A stretch of 64,000 bases of DNA from CAVZZG01 sp963779685 (GTDB lineage: Bacteria > Actinomycetota > Thermoleophilia > Gaiellales > F1-60-MAGs149). Shown here piece after piece: positions 54,218-63,023 of this stretch. The position numbers were made by a program, and so were the translations under genes. The notes under the pieces are model-generated. The model saw nothing but the letters and a program-made list of their open reading frames with translations, did no database searches and was not told the DNA's origin. The stretch covers positions 496,001 to 560,000 of the forward strand of contig CAVZZG010000003.1 of NCBI GenBank assembly GCA_963779685.1, written 5' to 3'. How positions within the stretch are numbered: the stretch's first letter is position 1; each line of letters starts with the position of its first letter.

Positions 54218-55500
54218 GACACCACCTTTCCGTATGCGGGGAGGCCGCCGTAGAGCGGGCGGCGGTCGAGGATCGCGGCGATGCGGCCGCGCAGGGCGGT
54301 CACGTCGGCGTCATCGGCGAGGCTGGCCGCGATCACGTCGGCCACCTCGCGGAAGTCGGCCTCGTCGAGCCCGCGCATGGTCGCGGCGGGTGTGCCGATG
54401 CGGATGCCGCTGGTGGTCATCGGCGGCCGGGGATCGAAGGGGACGGCGTTGCGGTTGACCGTGATGGCGCACTCGGACAGCCGGGTCTCGGCCTCCTTGC
54501 CGTCCCAGCGGGTGTCCTTCAGGTTCAGGAGCACGAGGTGGTTGTCGGTGCCGCCGGAGACGAGCGCGTGCCCCCGCGCGACGAGGGTCTCGGCGAGCGC
54601 GGCCGCGTTCTTCACGACCTGGGCCTGGTAGGCGCGGAACCCGTCCGTGCCGGCTGCGGCGAAGCAGACCGCCTTGGCCGCGATCGTGTGCATCAGGGGC
54701 CCGCCCTGCATGCCCGGGAAGACGGCGGAGTCGATCTGCTTGGCGAGCCCGGCCCTGCAGAGGATGAACCCGGAGCGCGGGCCGGCGAGCGTCTTGTGCG
54801 TGGTCGAGGTGACGATGTCGGCGTAGGGCACCGGCGAGGGATGGACGCCGGCCGCGACCAGGCCGGCGATGTGCGCCATGTCCACCATGAAGAGGGCGCC
54901 GACCTCGTCGGCGATCGCGCGGAAGCCGGCGAAGTCGAAGTGGCGCGGATAGGCGGAGGCGCCCGCGACGATCAGCTTCGGCTGGTGCTCGTGGGCGAGC
55001 GAGCGCACCTCGTCCATGTCGATGTGCTCGTCGCTGGGACGGACGCCGTAGGAGACGAAGTTGTACTGCTTGCCCGAGAAGTTGACGCGGTGGCCGTGCG
55101 TGAGGTGGCCGCCCTGATCGAGGCGCAGGCCCATGATCGTGTCGCCGACGTCGACCACAGCCATGTAGGCGCCCATGTTCGCCGGGGCCCCCGCGTGGGG
55201 CTGGACGTTCGCGTGCTCCGCACCGAACAGCGCCTTGGCCCGTTCGATGGCGATCTGCTCGATCTCGTCGACGACCTCGCAGCCGCCGTAGTAGCGGCGG
55301 CCGGGATAGCCTTCGGCGTACTTGTTGGTCCCGACCGACCCGACGGCCTCGAGCACGCTCGGCCAGGTGAAGTTCTCGGAGGCGATCAGCTCGAGCTCGT
55401 TGCGCTGGCGGTGGAGCTCGCGGTCGAGGAGGCCCGCGATCGTGGGATCGAGGGCCTGGAGGCTCGAGGTGGTGAGCGTGGCGAGCGTGGTATCGGTCAT
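54214..55500 (-). CDS. glyA: Serine hydroxymethyltransferase
   Basis: Interconverts serine plus THF with glycine plus methylene-THF. 428 residues. RNELELIASENFTWPSVLEAVGSVGTNKYAEGYPGRRYYGGC, LRLDQGGHLTHGH, MVDMAHIAGLVAAGVHPSPVPYADIVTSTTHKTLAGPRSG (Schiff-base Lys in HKTLAGPR) and INKAVFPG-like SAVFPGMQGG are all conserved. The operon context (hydrolases, aminotransferase, dehydrogenase) suggests it is part of a one-carbon route rather than only housekeeping. Confidence 0.95.
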   Translation of the reverse strand: MTDTTLATLTTSSLQALDPTIAGLLDRELHRQRNELELIASENFTWPSVLEAVGSVGTNKYAEGYPGRRYYGGCEVVDEIEQIAIERAKALFGAEHANVQPHAGAPANMGAYMAVVDVGDTIMGLRLDQGGHLTHGHRVNFSGKQYNFVSYGVRPSDEHIDMDEVRSLAHEHQPKLIVAGASAYPRHFDFAGFRAIADEVGALFMVDMAHIAGLVAAGVHPSPVPYADIVTSTTHKTLAGPRSGFILCRAGLAKQIDSAVFPGMQGGPLMHTIAAKAVCFAAAGTDGFRAYQAQVVKNAAALAETLVARGHALVSGGTDNHLVLLNLKDTRWDGKEAETRLSECAITVNRNAVPFDPRPPMTTSGIRIGTPAATMRGLDEADFREVADVIAASLADDADVTALRGRIAAILDRRPLYGGLPAYGKVVS

Positions 55501-55521
55501 CGGACGCGCCAGTGTAGGCCC

Positions 55522-56691
55522 TCAGCCCTTGACGACGAGTCGGCGGGGATGGGAGGTGAAGCACTCGGCCCCTGCCGGCGTGACGCGGAAGGTCTCGGAC
55601 AGCTCGTAGCCCCAGTCGTCCATCCACATGCCGAGGATGATGTGGAACGTCATGTCGGCCTCGAGCAGCGTCGTGTCGCCCGGGCGGAGGCTCATCGTGT
55701 GCTCGCCCCAGTCGGGTGGATAGTTGAGCCCGACCGAGTAGCCGATGCGCGACTCCTTGGAGAGGCCGTGGCGGGTGATGACCGCACGCCAGGCCGCCTC
55801 GATGGACTCGCAGGTGACGCCGGGACGCACGGCCGCGAGCGCTGCCTCGAGCCCTTCGGTGACGATCTCGGCCGTGTCCGCCAGCCTGGCCGGCGGCGTG
55901 CCCAGGTAGACCGTCCGGGCCATGGGCACGTGGTAGCGGTGCCGGCACGCGCCCAGCTCGAGGATCGTCGCCTCGCCGGTCGTGAACGGACGGTCCGACC
56001 ACGTCAGGTGCGGGGTGGAGGTGCCGATCCCGGTCGGGAGCATCGGGACGAAGCTCGTGTACTCGCCACCGTACTCGTCGGTGCCGCGGATGCCCGCGTC
56101 GTAGATCGCCGCGACCGCGTCGCACTGGCGGACGCCGGGACGCACCGCGTCGATGCCGACGGCCATCACCCGCTCCATGATCCGGGCGGCCTCGCGCATG
56201 ACGGCGAGCTCGGCGGGCGACTTGACCGATCGCACCCAGTTCACGAGCTCGGCGGAGTCGACCAGCCGGGCATCCGGCAGCCCGGCGCGGAACGCCTCGT
56301 AGGCCCGGGCCGTGAAGTAGTAGGAGTCCATCTCGAGCGCGACCGTTCCCGAGCCGAGGCCGCGAGCCCGGAGCTGCTCGGCGACCCAGTCGTTGGGGTG
56401 GCGACCGGGCTGCTGCACGTAGTGGTCGGGGAAGCCGAGGATGTGGTCGTCGTCCAGGTAGGTGGTGACGCGCGCCCCGTTGGCGTCCATCAGCCGGGTG
56501 TAGAGCAGCGGGTCGCCATCGGCACCGACGACCACGCCCTGGGGCGTGTAGAAGGACCAGCCGTCGTACCCGGTGAGGTAGTTCATGTTGGCGGGATCGG
56601 TGGCGATCAGCACGTCGATGCCGGCAGCCGCCATGCGCTCGCGCGTGCGGCGGAGGCGGTCGGCGTACTCGGATCGGTCGAACGGCGGCAT
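55522..56691 (-). CDS. M24 creatinase/ectoine-hydrolase-like enzyme
   Basis: 389 residues from ATG 56691. N-terminal creatinase domain (MAAAGIDVLIATDPANMNYLTGYDGWSFYTPQGVVV) and C-terminal pita-bread fold. The usual metal-ligand aspartates are replaced: where aminopeptidase P has D-x-G and D-x-T, this protein reads ILELGACRHRYHVPMARTVYLG, and the C-terminal Glu region is FHIILGMWMDDWGYELSETFRV. This pattern resembles the metal-independent creatinase/DoeA (EutD) group. Substrate could be an N-methylated or cyclic amino acid; ectoine is possible because similar genes accompany ectoine use. Its ATG overlaps the stop of the M20 hydrolase (ATGA). Confidence 0.72.
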   Translation of the reverse strand: MPPFDRSEYADRLRRTRERMAAAGIDVLIATDPANMNYLTGYDGWSFYTPQGVVVGADGDPLLYTRLMDANGARVTTYLDDDHILGFPDHYVQQPGRHPNDWVAEQLRARGLGSGTVALEMDSYYFTARAYEAFRAGLPDARLVDSAELVNWVRSVKSPAELAVMREAARIMERVMAVGIDAVRPGVRQCDAVAAIYDAGIRGTDEYGGEYTSFVPMLPTGIGTSTPHLTWSDRPFTTGEATILELGACRHRYHVPMARTVYLGTPPARLADTAEIVTEGLEAALAAVRPGVTCESIEAAWRAVITRHGLSKESRIGYSVGLNYPPDWGEHTMSLRPGDTTLLEADMTFHIILGMWMDDWGYELSETFRVTPAGAECFTSHPRRLVVKG

Positions 56692-57839
56692 CAGAGGGCT
56701 CCTGACAGGATGCGGCGGGCGAGCAGGGCGTAGGTGGCGGCGGCCACGCCGAGGTCGGCGAGCGGGACCGACTCGTCGGGACGATGGGCCTCGGTGACGC
56801 TGCCGGGCCCGAAGATCACCACCGGCAGGTCGGCGTCGCGGGCCAGGAAGCCGCCGTCGCAGGCCCCGGTCAAGGCGCCGGGCACGGCGGGCGGCGCGCC
56901 GGCCTCGAGCGCTGCTGCGCACAGGGCGTCGAGCAGCGGGTGGCCGGCCGGCGTCTCCATCGCCGGCATCTCCATCCGTAACCACTGCTCGACCACGATC
57001 CCGTCCGGCTGCCACGGTTCGGCGTGGAGCGCGCGCTCGAGCTGGCGAAGTGCTTGCTCGCCGGTCTCGCCGGGAACCAGCCTGCGGTCGAGCCAGACCG
57101 TGCACTCGGGCGCGACGGCCGACACCGCCAGACCGCCGGAGATGAGCCCGGCGCCGATGCGGGGCGGCGAGACGATGTCGTGCGTGCGGCGTCGTAACAC
57201 CGCATCGTGGGCCTGGACGCGGCGGATCACCTCGGCGGCGCCGTGGATGGCGTTGATGCCGAGGTCGGGCGCTCCGGCGTGCGCCGAGCGCCCGCTCACC
57301 CGCACCTCGAAGTAGCAGTTGCCCTTGGCCGCTCGCAGGGGCTTCAGCTCGGTTGGCTCGCAGACCAGGGCCCAGTCTGCGCGGAGGCCGTCCGCGATCG
57401 CCGCCCGGGTGCCGCGGCCGGCGTCCTCCTCGTCCACCACCAGCGTCAGCAGGATCCGCCCGACGGGCTCCTCGACCGCCCGGCTCGCCGCGACCAGCGC
57501 GACCATCGCGCAGGCACAGCCGGCCTTCATGTCGGCGCTGCCCCGGCCGTAGAGCCGGCCGTCGACCACCTCGGCGCCCCACGGGTCGCGCGTCCAGCCG
57601 TCCCCGGCCGGCACGACGTCGTAGTGGCCGTTCAGCAGCAGGGTACGACCCGCACCGGGGCCGACCGCCGCGATCACGTTCGCTCGCCCGGGCTCGACCT
57701 CGACCAGCTGCGCGTCGATGCCGCGCTCCCGGAGCCAGGCCGCGCACAGGGCGGCGATCGCCCCTTCCTCGCCCGTCACGCTGGGGCAGCGCACCATGGC
57801 GGCCAGCAGGTCCTGGAGTTCGCGCGGGTCGATGTCCAT
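56691..57839 (-). CDS. M20 family amidohydrolase/peptidase (ArgE/DapE/ACY1-like)
   Basis: 382 residues. Zinc-binding motifs are LLLNGHYDVVPAGDGW (H-x-D), GRGSADMKAG (metal Asp), VVDEEDAGRGT (catalytic Glu pair) and GPGSVTEAHRPDE (H). The dimerisation domain GNCYFEVRVSGRSAHAGAPDLGINAI is typical. It removes an acyl group or cleaves an amide from an amino acid derivative. First gene of a likely six-gene minus-strand operon ending with the globin; ATG is at 57839. Confidence 0.85.
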   Translation of the reverse strand: MDIDPRELQDLLAAMVRCPSVTGEEGAIAALCAAWLRERGIDAQLVEVEPGRANVIAAVGPGAGRTLLLNGHYDVVPAGDGWTRDPWGAEVVDGRLYGRGSADMKAGCACAMVALVAASRAVEEPVGRILLTLVVDEEDAGRGTRAAIADGLRADWALVCEPTELKPLRAAKGNCYFEVRVSGRSAHAGAPDLGINAIHGAAEVIRRVQAHDAVLRRRTHDIVSPPRIGAGLISGGLAVSAVAPECTVWLDRRLVPGETGEQALRQLERALHAEPWQPDGIVVEQWLRMEMPAMETPAGHPLLDALCAAALEAGAPPAVPGALTGACDGGFLARDADLPVVIFGPGSVTEAHRPDESVPLADLGVAAATYALLARRILSGAL

Positions 57840-57975
57840 GTGGAGCGGAACTCTACGTCCGACCGGCGGGGGAGATCGAAACCTCGCCCTTGCCGGGCGC
57901 CCATACCGGACCGACCGCCGTTTCGCCCGTCGCTGCGCGACGGCAGGCGACTCCCAGACCCGCGGCAGGAGATAG

Positions 57976-59397
57976 ATGGAACGGATGGGATCATCGACCA
58001 GGGCGGCCGTTCACTTGGCCGCGTTGGTTCGCACACTTGGACGTGTCGTTTCGTGCACTTGGATCCATCGGCTCGTGCGCTTGCACGACTCGGCTCGTTC
58101 ATTTGGACAAGTCGGTTCGTCCACTTGGACGACTCGGCTCGTTGAGTCGGACGCGAGCCGTAACGTTTTGCGGACGCTCGTCGGCCACCATGAAAGCGTG
58201 ACGCTGGTGCGGTCCCTGTCGCTCGTGGTTGCGGTGTGGTGGATTTCGACTGGGCTGCTCGTCTCGGCGGGCGTGATCGCCCTGGTATCGGGCGGCGCGG
58301 TTGTGTGGATCGCGATCTTCGGCGCGGTGCAGCTGGCCTTCTCGATCTGCGGCGCGGTCATCGCAAGCAGGATGGCGTCGCACCCGATCGGCTGGCTGTT
58401 CCTGGTCTTCGGGCTGCTGGCGTCGCTCGCGATCGTGCTGGAGGAGATCTCCGTCGCCGCCACCCGTCCCGACGATTCGATCCCGACGGCTGCACTCGCA
58501 GGCCTGGTCGTCTCCAACGTCATCTACGGGCCTCTGCTCTTCGGGCTCGTCGCTGCGCTCGTGCTCGTGTTCCCCTCCGGGAGCCTGCCGTCGCCGAGAT
58601 GGCGCCCGGCGGCGGTCGCCGCGGGGTTCGGGACGGCGCTCTTCAGCCTCGTGAACGTGGTGTCGACCGGCGACCTCAACGCACTCGACCCGAATCAGGC
58701 CGTCGAGAACCCCCTGGCCATCCGCGGCACCGGCGAGGTCGTGGCCGGTGTTCTCGGTGGCGTATCGTTCATGGCGATGACCGGCGTGCTCGTCGCCGGA
58801 GTCGTCTCGCTCGCGCGCCGGTACCGACATGCCACCGGCACGCTGCGCCAGCAGCTGAAGTGGTTCGGTGGAGCCGCCATCCTGGTGGTCGCCGGCGGCG
58901 TTGCCCAGTCCTTCTTCTGGAACAGCACCGTCAGCTGGGCGTCTGCGGCAATCCTCGGCCTGTTCGCCGGCACGGTGGTGGCGCTCCCGGTCGCGACGGC
59001 CATCGCCATACTCCGCTACCGCCTTTACGACTTCGACCTGATCGTGCGCCGCACGCTCGTCTACGCCGTCCTCGTCGTCGTCCTGGCCGCCGTCTACTTG
59101 CTCGGCGTCTTCGTGGTCGGGGCCCTCGTGCAGTCCGTCGTCGGACGGTCCGATGCGCTCGCCGTGACCCTGTCGACCCTGGCGGTGGCTGCCTTGTTCC
59201 AGCCGTTGCGCCGCCGCATCCGCGGCGTCATCGACCGGCGCTTCTACCGCCCTCGGTACGACGCTGGCCGGGCTCTCGAGCTATTCGGCGGCCGGCTCCG
59301 TGACCAGATCGAGATCGACGCCCTGGAGGGCGAGTTGCTCGCCGTCGTCGGCGCCACGGTCGGCCCGAGCCACGCGTCGATCTGGCTGCGCAACTGA
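57976..59397 (+). CDS. Multi-helix membrane protein with GAF-linker-like tail
   Basis: ORF from ATG 57976 with AGGAG four bases upstream. The first 74 residues are read through tandem repeats and are probably not conserved; GTG 58198 (VTLVRSLSL) is the likely alternative start. The rest has about ten helices, YRLYDFDLIVRRTLVYAVLVVVLAAVYLL and LAVTLSTLAVAALFQPLRRRIRGVIDRRFYRPRYDAGRALELFGGRLRDQIEIDALEGELLAVVGATVGPSHASIWLRN. This C-terminal stretch is a common actinobacterial sensor module that often precedes a kinase, but here it ends before any kinase domain. Function unknown; a stand-alone membrane sensor is a guess. Confidence 0.65.
   Translation: MERMGSSTRAAVHLAALVRTLGRVVSCTWIHRLVRLHDSARSFGQVGSSTWTTRLVESDASRNVLRTLVGHHESVTLVRSLSLVVAVWWISTGLLVSAGVIALVSGGAVVWIAIFGAVQLAFSICGAVIASRMASHPIGWLFLVFGLLASLAIVLEEISVAATRPDDSIPTAALAGLVVSNVIYGPLLFGLVAALVLVFPSGSLPSPRWRPAAVAAGFGTALFSLVNVVSTGDLNALDPNQAVENPLAIRGTGEVVAGVLGGVSFMAMTGVLVAGVVSLARRYRHATGTLRQQLKWFGGAAILVVAGGVAQSFFWNSTVSWASAAILGLFAGTVVALPVATAIAILRYRLYDFDLIVRRTLVYAVLVVVLAAVYLLGVFVVGALVQSVVGRSDALAVTLSTLAVAALFQPLRRRIRGVIDRRFYRPRYDAGRALELFGGRLRDQIEIDALEGELLAVVGATVGPSHASIWLRN
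58004..58157 (+). repeat. 22-bp tandem repeats
   Basis: Six to seven imperfect consecutive units, starting 58004, 58026, 58048, 58070, 58092, 58114 and 58136. The consensus is roughly GGTTCGTCCACTTGGACGACTC (too variable at positions 8-9 and 18-20 to be exact). Unit length is close to two helical turns, so equally spaced binding sites would face the same side of the DNA. They lie immediately upstream of the GTG 58198 alternative start. Confidence 0.7.
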
Positions 59398-59443
59398 CGG
59401 GGACAGACCCCGCACGCGCGCCCGCGAGGGTCAGTCCCCGTCA
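59395..59443. repeat. REP-like doublet 1 (TGACGGGGACAG / CAGTCCCCGTCA)
   Basis: 49 bp from TGACGGGGACAG to CAGTCCCCGTCA. The first three bases are the stop codon of the upstream membrane-protein gene. A second 49-bp doublet begins 161 bases later. Probably a REP-type inverted doublet and likely terminator. Confidence 0.6.
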
Positions 59444-59604
59444 CGGCGCGCCAAACCTGCCGGAACCGCGACCACGGCCGCGCCAATTGCGGCGCATTCG
59501 CAGCGCTGGCACATTGGTATCCCGGCCGCGCGCGCACTCTTCGCAACCCGGATATCGCTCCGGCGAGCTGGCATGTCACGCACATTCACGGATGGTGCGA
59601 GACG

Positions 59605-59653
59605 TGACGGGGACTGTCCCCGCCGGGCGCTGGTGCGGGGGCTGTCCCCGTCA
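59605..59653. repeat. REP-like doublet 2 (TGACGGGGACTG / CTGTCCCCGTCA)
   Basis: Same length (49 bp) and outer sequence as doublet 1. Together with 28698-28756 it defines a dispersed family with core GGGGACAGTCCCC. The 161 bases between the two doublets hold no recognisable gene. Confidence 0.6.
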
Positions 59654-59688
59654 CGTAGGCCGCGTCGAACCGCGCGGAGGTGGAGCGG

Positions 59689-61128
59689 TCAGTCCCCGAG
59701 TTCGTGCCGGCGGCGGACGACGTACGCCTCCAGCTCTTCGCGGATGGCGGCGTCGAGCGGCGGCTGCTCGTACTCGTCGAGCGTCTTGCGCCAGATGTCG
59801 CCGGCACGGGCGGTGGCGTCGAGGCCGCCGAGCCGGTTCCAGCGCTCGAAGTTGTCGGTCGACGACAGCAACGGCCGGTAGAAGCAGGTGCGGAAGTGCT
59901 CGAGCGTGTGCTCGGCACCGAAGAAGTGCCCGCCGTGGCCGACTTCCTGGTGCGCTCCGAAGGCGAGCGACTCCTCCGTGATCTCGAAGGGCTTGAACGT
60001 CTCCTGCAGCATCCGCAGGATCTCGATGTCGACGATGAACTTCTCGTAGCAGCTCACCAGGGCCGACTCGAGCCAGCCCGCCGAGTGCATGACCCAGTTG
60101 GTGCCGGCCAGGAAGGTCGGCAGCATGGTCATCATCGCCTCGTAGGCGGCCTGGGCGTCGACGGTGGTGGACGAGGTGAGGCCGCCGCCGGAGCGGAACG
60201 GCAGGCCGTAGTGGCGGGCGATCTGGCCGGTGCAGAAGAGGCCGATGGCCGACTCGGGCGTTCCGAACGCGGGCGCGCCCGACTGCATGTTGTTGTTCGA
60301 GAGGAACGACCCGAAGATCACCGGCGCGCCCGGGCGGATCAACTGCACGAGGGCGATCCCGGCCAGCGCCTCGGCCACCTGCTGGGCGAGGGTGGACTGG
60401 ACCGTGACCGGCGACATCGCGCCCATCAGCAGGAACGGCGTGATCACCAGCGGCTGGCCGGCCCGCGCGTACTCGAACAGGGCGGCCAGCATGCGCTCGT
60501 CGTAGCGCAGCGGCGAGTTGACGTTGATCAGCGAGATCATGGCCGGGGTGCGCTCGATCGCCTCGCGCCCGCCGAACAGGATCTCGGTCATGCGGATCGC
60601 GTCGGCCGCGTTCGGGCCGCTGGTGACGCTGCCCATGTAGACCTTGTCGGTCAGCGTCTGGAGCGCGTAGACCATGTCGAGGTGGCGCGAGTCGAGCGGG
60701 CGGTCGTCGGGCTCGCAGATGGTGCCGCCGGCCGAATCGAGCTGCGGGAACGACTGCGAGAGCCGGCAGAGGTTCTCGAAGTCGCTCATGGTGGCCGTGC
60801 GCCGGATGTCGCCCTCGCGCACGAAGGGCGCCCCGTACACCGAGGCGAAGCACATGTTGTCGCCGCCGATGACGATGCTGTTGGCGGGGTTGCGAGCCTG
60901 GACGGGGAACTCGTGCGGCGCCTTGGCGACCTGCTCGAGGACGAAGTCGGGATCGAGGAAGACGTTGTCGCCCTCCGTGCGCATGCCGGCCTTGGCGAAG
61001 ACCTCGACTGCCTCCGGCATCGTGAACTCGATGCCGAGTTCGGAGATGATCCGCTTCCAACCGCGTTCGAGCACGGCCATGGACTCCTCGGAGAGGATCT
61101 CGTAGCGAGGCTGGGCGTTGCGGATCAC
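59689..61128 (-). CDS. MttB-family trimethylamine-type methyltransferase (non-pyrrolysine)
   Basis: 479 residues from GTG 61128, with GGAGGG eight bases upstream. Belongs to the MttB superfamily that transfers a methyl group from a quaternary or tertiary amine to a corrinoid protein. ERTPAMISLINVNSPLRYDERMLAALFEYARAGQPLVITPFLLMGAMSPVTV, FGTPESAIGLFCTGQIARHYGLPFRSGGGLTSS and GWLESALVSCYEKFIVDIEILRMLQ are characteristic. No in-frame TAG is present, so it lacks pyrrolysine; such members include MtgB for glycine betaine and several uncharacterised branches. It diverges from the IclR regulator, and the adjacent corrinoid/MTHFR genes supply its expected partners. Confidence 0.88.
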   Translation of the reverse strand: MIRNAQPRYEILSEESMAVLERGWKRIISELGIEFTMPEAVEVFAKAGMRTEGDNVFLDPDFVLEQVAKAPHEFPVQARNPANSIVIGGDNMCFASVYGAPFVREGDIRRTATMSDFENLCRLSQSFPQLDSAGGTICEPDDRPLDSRHLDMVYALQTLTDKVYMGSVTSGPNAADAIRMTEILFGGREAIERTPAMISLINVNSPLRYDERMLAALFEYARAGQPLVITPFLLMGAMSPVTVQSTLAQQVAEALAGIALVQLIRPGAPVIFGSFLSNNNMQSGAPAFGTPESAIGLFCTGQIARHYGLPFRSGGGLTSSTTVDAQAAYEAMMTMLPTFLAGTNWVMHSAGWLESALVSCYEKFIVDIEILRMLQETFKPFEITEESLAFGAHQEVGHGGHFFGAEHTLEHFRTCFYRPLLSSTDNFERWNRLGGLDATARAGDIWRKTLDEYEQPPLDAAIREELEAYVVRRRHELGD

Positions 61129-61168
61129 GGTCGTCCCTCCGGCGGGTTCGTTGCCTGAACGATACCCC

Positions 61169-61197
61169 TTGTCGCGTCCCACGTCGTGAGATACGAT
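61169..61197 (+). promoter_or_regulatory. Promoter of the IclR-corrinoid operon
   Basis: TTGTCG (61169-61174), 17-base spacer, TACGAT (61192-61197). Transcription would begin about 61204-61205, the position of the annotated GTG, so the mRNA may be leaderless. Confidence 0.55.
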
Positions 61198-61204
61198 CCA
61201 AGGA

Positions 61205-61995
61205 GTGGAATCAACGTTCCATAACGTGGATCCTGTACAGGTCACCGGCACGCAGGCGATCGATCGCGCCGCGCAGCTGCTCGTGCTCGTCATCGAGGGC
61301 GAGGCCATGACCGTCGGCGAGCTCGCCGCCGCCGCCGCGCTGCCCAAGAGCACCGCCTCGCGCCTGATCGGCTCGCTCGAGCGCCACGGGCTGGTGCAGC
61401 GCGACTCGATCCGCGGCGTGCTGCGCCCGGGCGCCGTGCTGATGCGCTTCGCCCATCGCGGCCTCGCGGGCCGCGACCTGCTGACGCTGGCCGACCCGTT
61501 CCTGCAGGCGCTGGCGGACGTCTCGGGCGAGACCGTGAACCTCGCGGTGCCCACTCCGGGCGGGGTCGAGTTCCTGGCCCAGATCGACAGCCGGCACATG
61601 CTCGGCGTCGGCAACTGGCTCGGCCGCCGCGTCGGGCTGCACGCGAGCGCGGTGGGCAAGGTCTTCCTGGCGTACGACGTCGCGCGCCTGCCGCGCGGCC
61701 CGCTGCCGATGTTCGCCGATCGCACGCTCACCGACCGCCGGGCACTGCTGGCGAGCCTCGATCGCGTGCGCACCCGTGGGTTCGCAACCGCCGTCGACGA
61801 GCTCGAGAGCGGGCTCGCCGCCGTGTCAGCGCCGGTCCACGGACCGGGCGGCGACGTCGTCGCCGCACTTGCCATCTCAGGGCCGACCCTCCGCATGCCC
61901 GCGGACCGGCTCGAAACGCTGGGCCGGCTGTGTGCCGAGCAGGCCGCCCTGCTGTCGAACCGGCTCGGCCACGCCACGACCGCGGAGGGTGCGGC

Positions 61996-61999
<4 letters not shown>
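61205..61999 (+). CDS. IclR family transcriptional regulator
   Basis: 264 residues from GTG 61205; GTG 61226 is an alternative. N-terminal winged helix TGTQAIDRAAQLLVLVIEG and ELAAAAALPKSTASRLIGSLERHGLVQRD, then the ligand-binding domain with ETVNLAVPTPGGVEFLAQIDS, LGRRVGLHASAVGKVFLAY, TRGFATAVDELESGLAAVSAPVHG. IclR members often control catabolic operons in response to a pathway compound; this one sits between the MttB gene and the corrinoid operon and probably regulates both. Stop overlaps the corrinoid start as ATGA. Confidence 0.9.
61206..61221. promoter_or_regulatory. IclR-type operator
   Basis: TGGAATCAACGTTCCA, a palindrome with TGGAA/TTCCA ends, close to the known IclR operator pattern TGGAAA-N-TTTCCA. 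It lies immediately downstream of the predicted transcription start of the regulator and 84 bases upstream of the MttB start, suited to autoregulation. Confidence 0.55.
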
Positions 62000-62657
<658 letters not shown>

Positions 62658-62661
<4 letters not shown>

Positions 62662-63023
62662 GCCTCGTCTCCTTCCTCGAGCACGCCGCCAAGAAGCCCG
62701 TCTTCGGCTGCCGCATGTGCGGCCAGTGCGTGCTGCACTCGACCGGCATGACGTGCCCGATGACGTGTCCCAAGACGCTGCGCAATGGCCCGTGCGGCGG
62801 CGTCCGCGAGGACGGCTCGTGCGAGGTCAAGCCCGAGATGCGCTGCGTCTGGGTCAAGGCGGTGCAGCGCAGCGAGGACCTGCCGCTGCTGCCCGGGCGC
62901 TGGCGGCGGGAGATCGACCACCTCCGCCCGCCGGTCGACAACCGGCTCAAAGGCACCTCCTCGTGGGCGAACCTCGTCTCCGGCCGCGATCGGCAGGTGC
63001 CCGCCGGATGGGCCGAGGAGTGA
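62658..63023 (+). CDS. Cys-rich MTHFR-associated protein (MTHFR C-terminal domain-like)
   Basis: 121 residues from TTG 62658, overlapping the corrinoid stop. The conserved block FGCRMCGQCVLHSTGMTCPMTCPKTLRNGPCGGVREDGSCEV contains eight closely spaced cysteines, the pattern of the MTHFR C-terminal (DUF2181-like/MetV) family that binds a cluster or zinc and pairs with methylene-THF reductases. It is known to accompany MTHFR in acetogens and others; the present position just before MTHFR supports that. Electron transfer to MTHFR is an inference. Confidence 0.8.

Noticed and set aside
58004..58157. The 22-bp tandem units as a CRISPR array
   Set aside because: Units are contiguous with no spacers and too variable; no cas genes in the window.
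59689..61128. Pyrrolysine-containing trimethylamine methyltransferase
   Set aside because: No in-frame TAG; the frame is continuous, so this is a non-Pyl family member.
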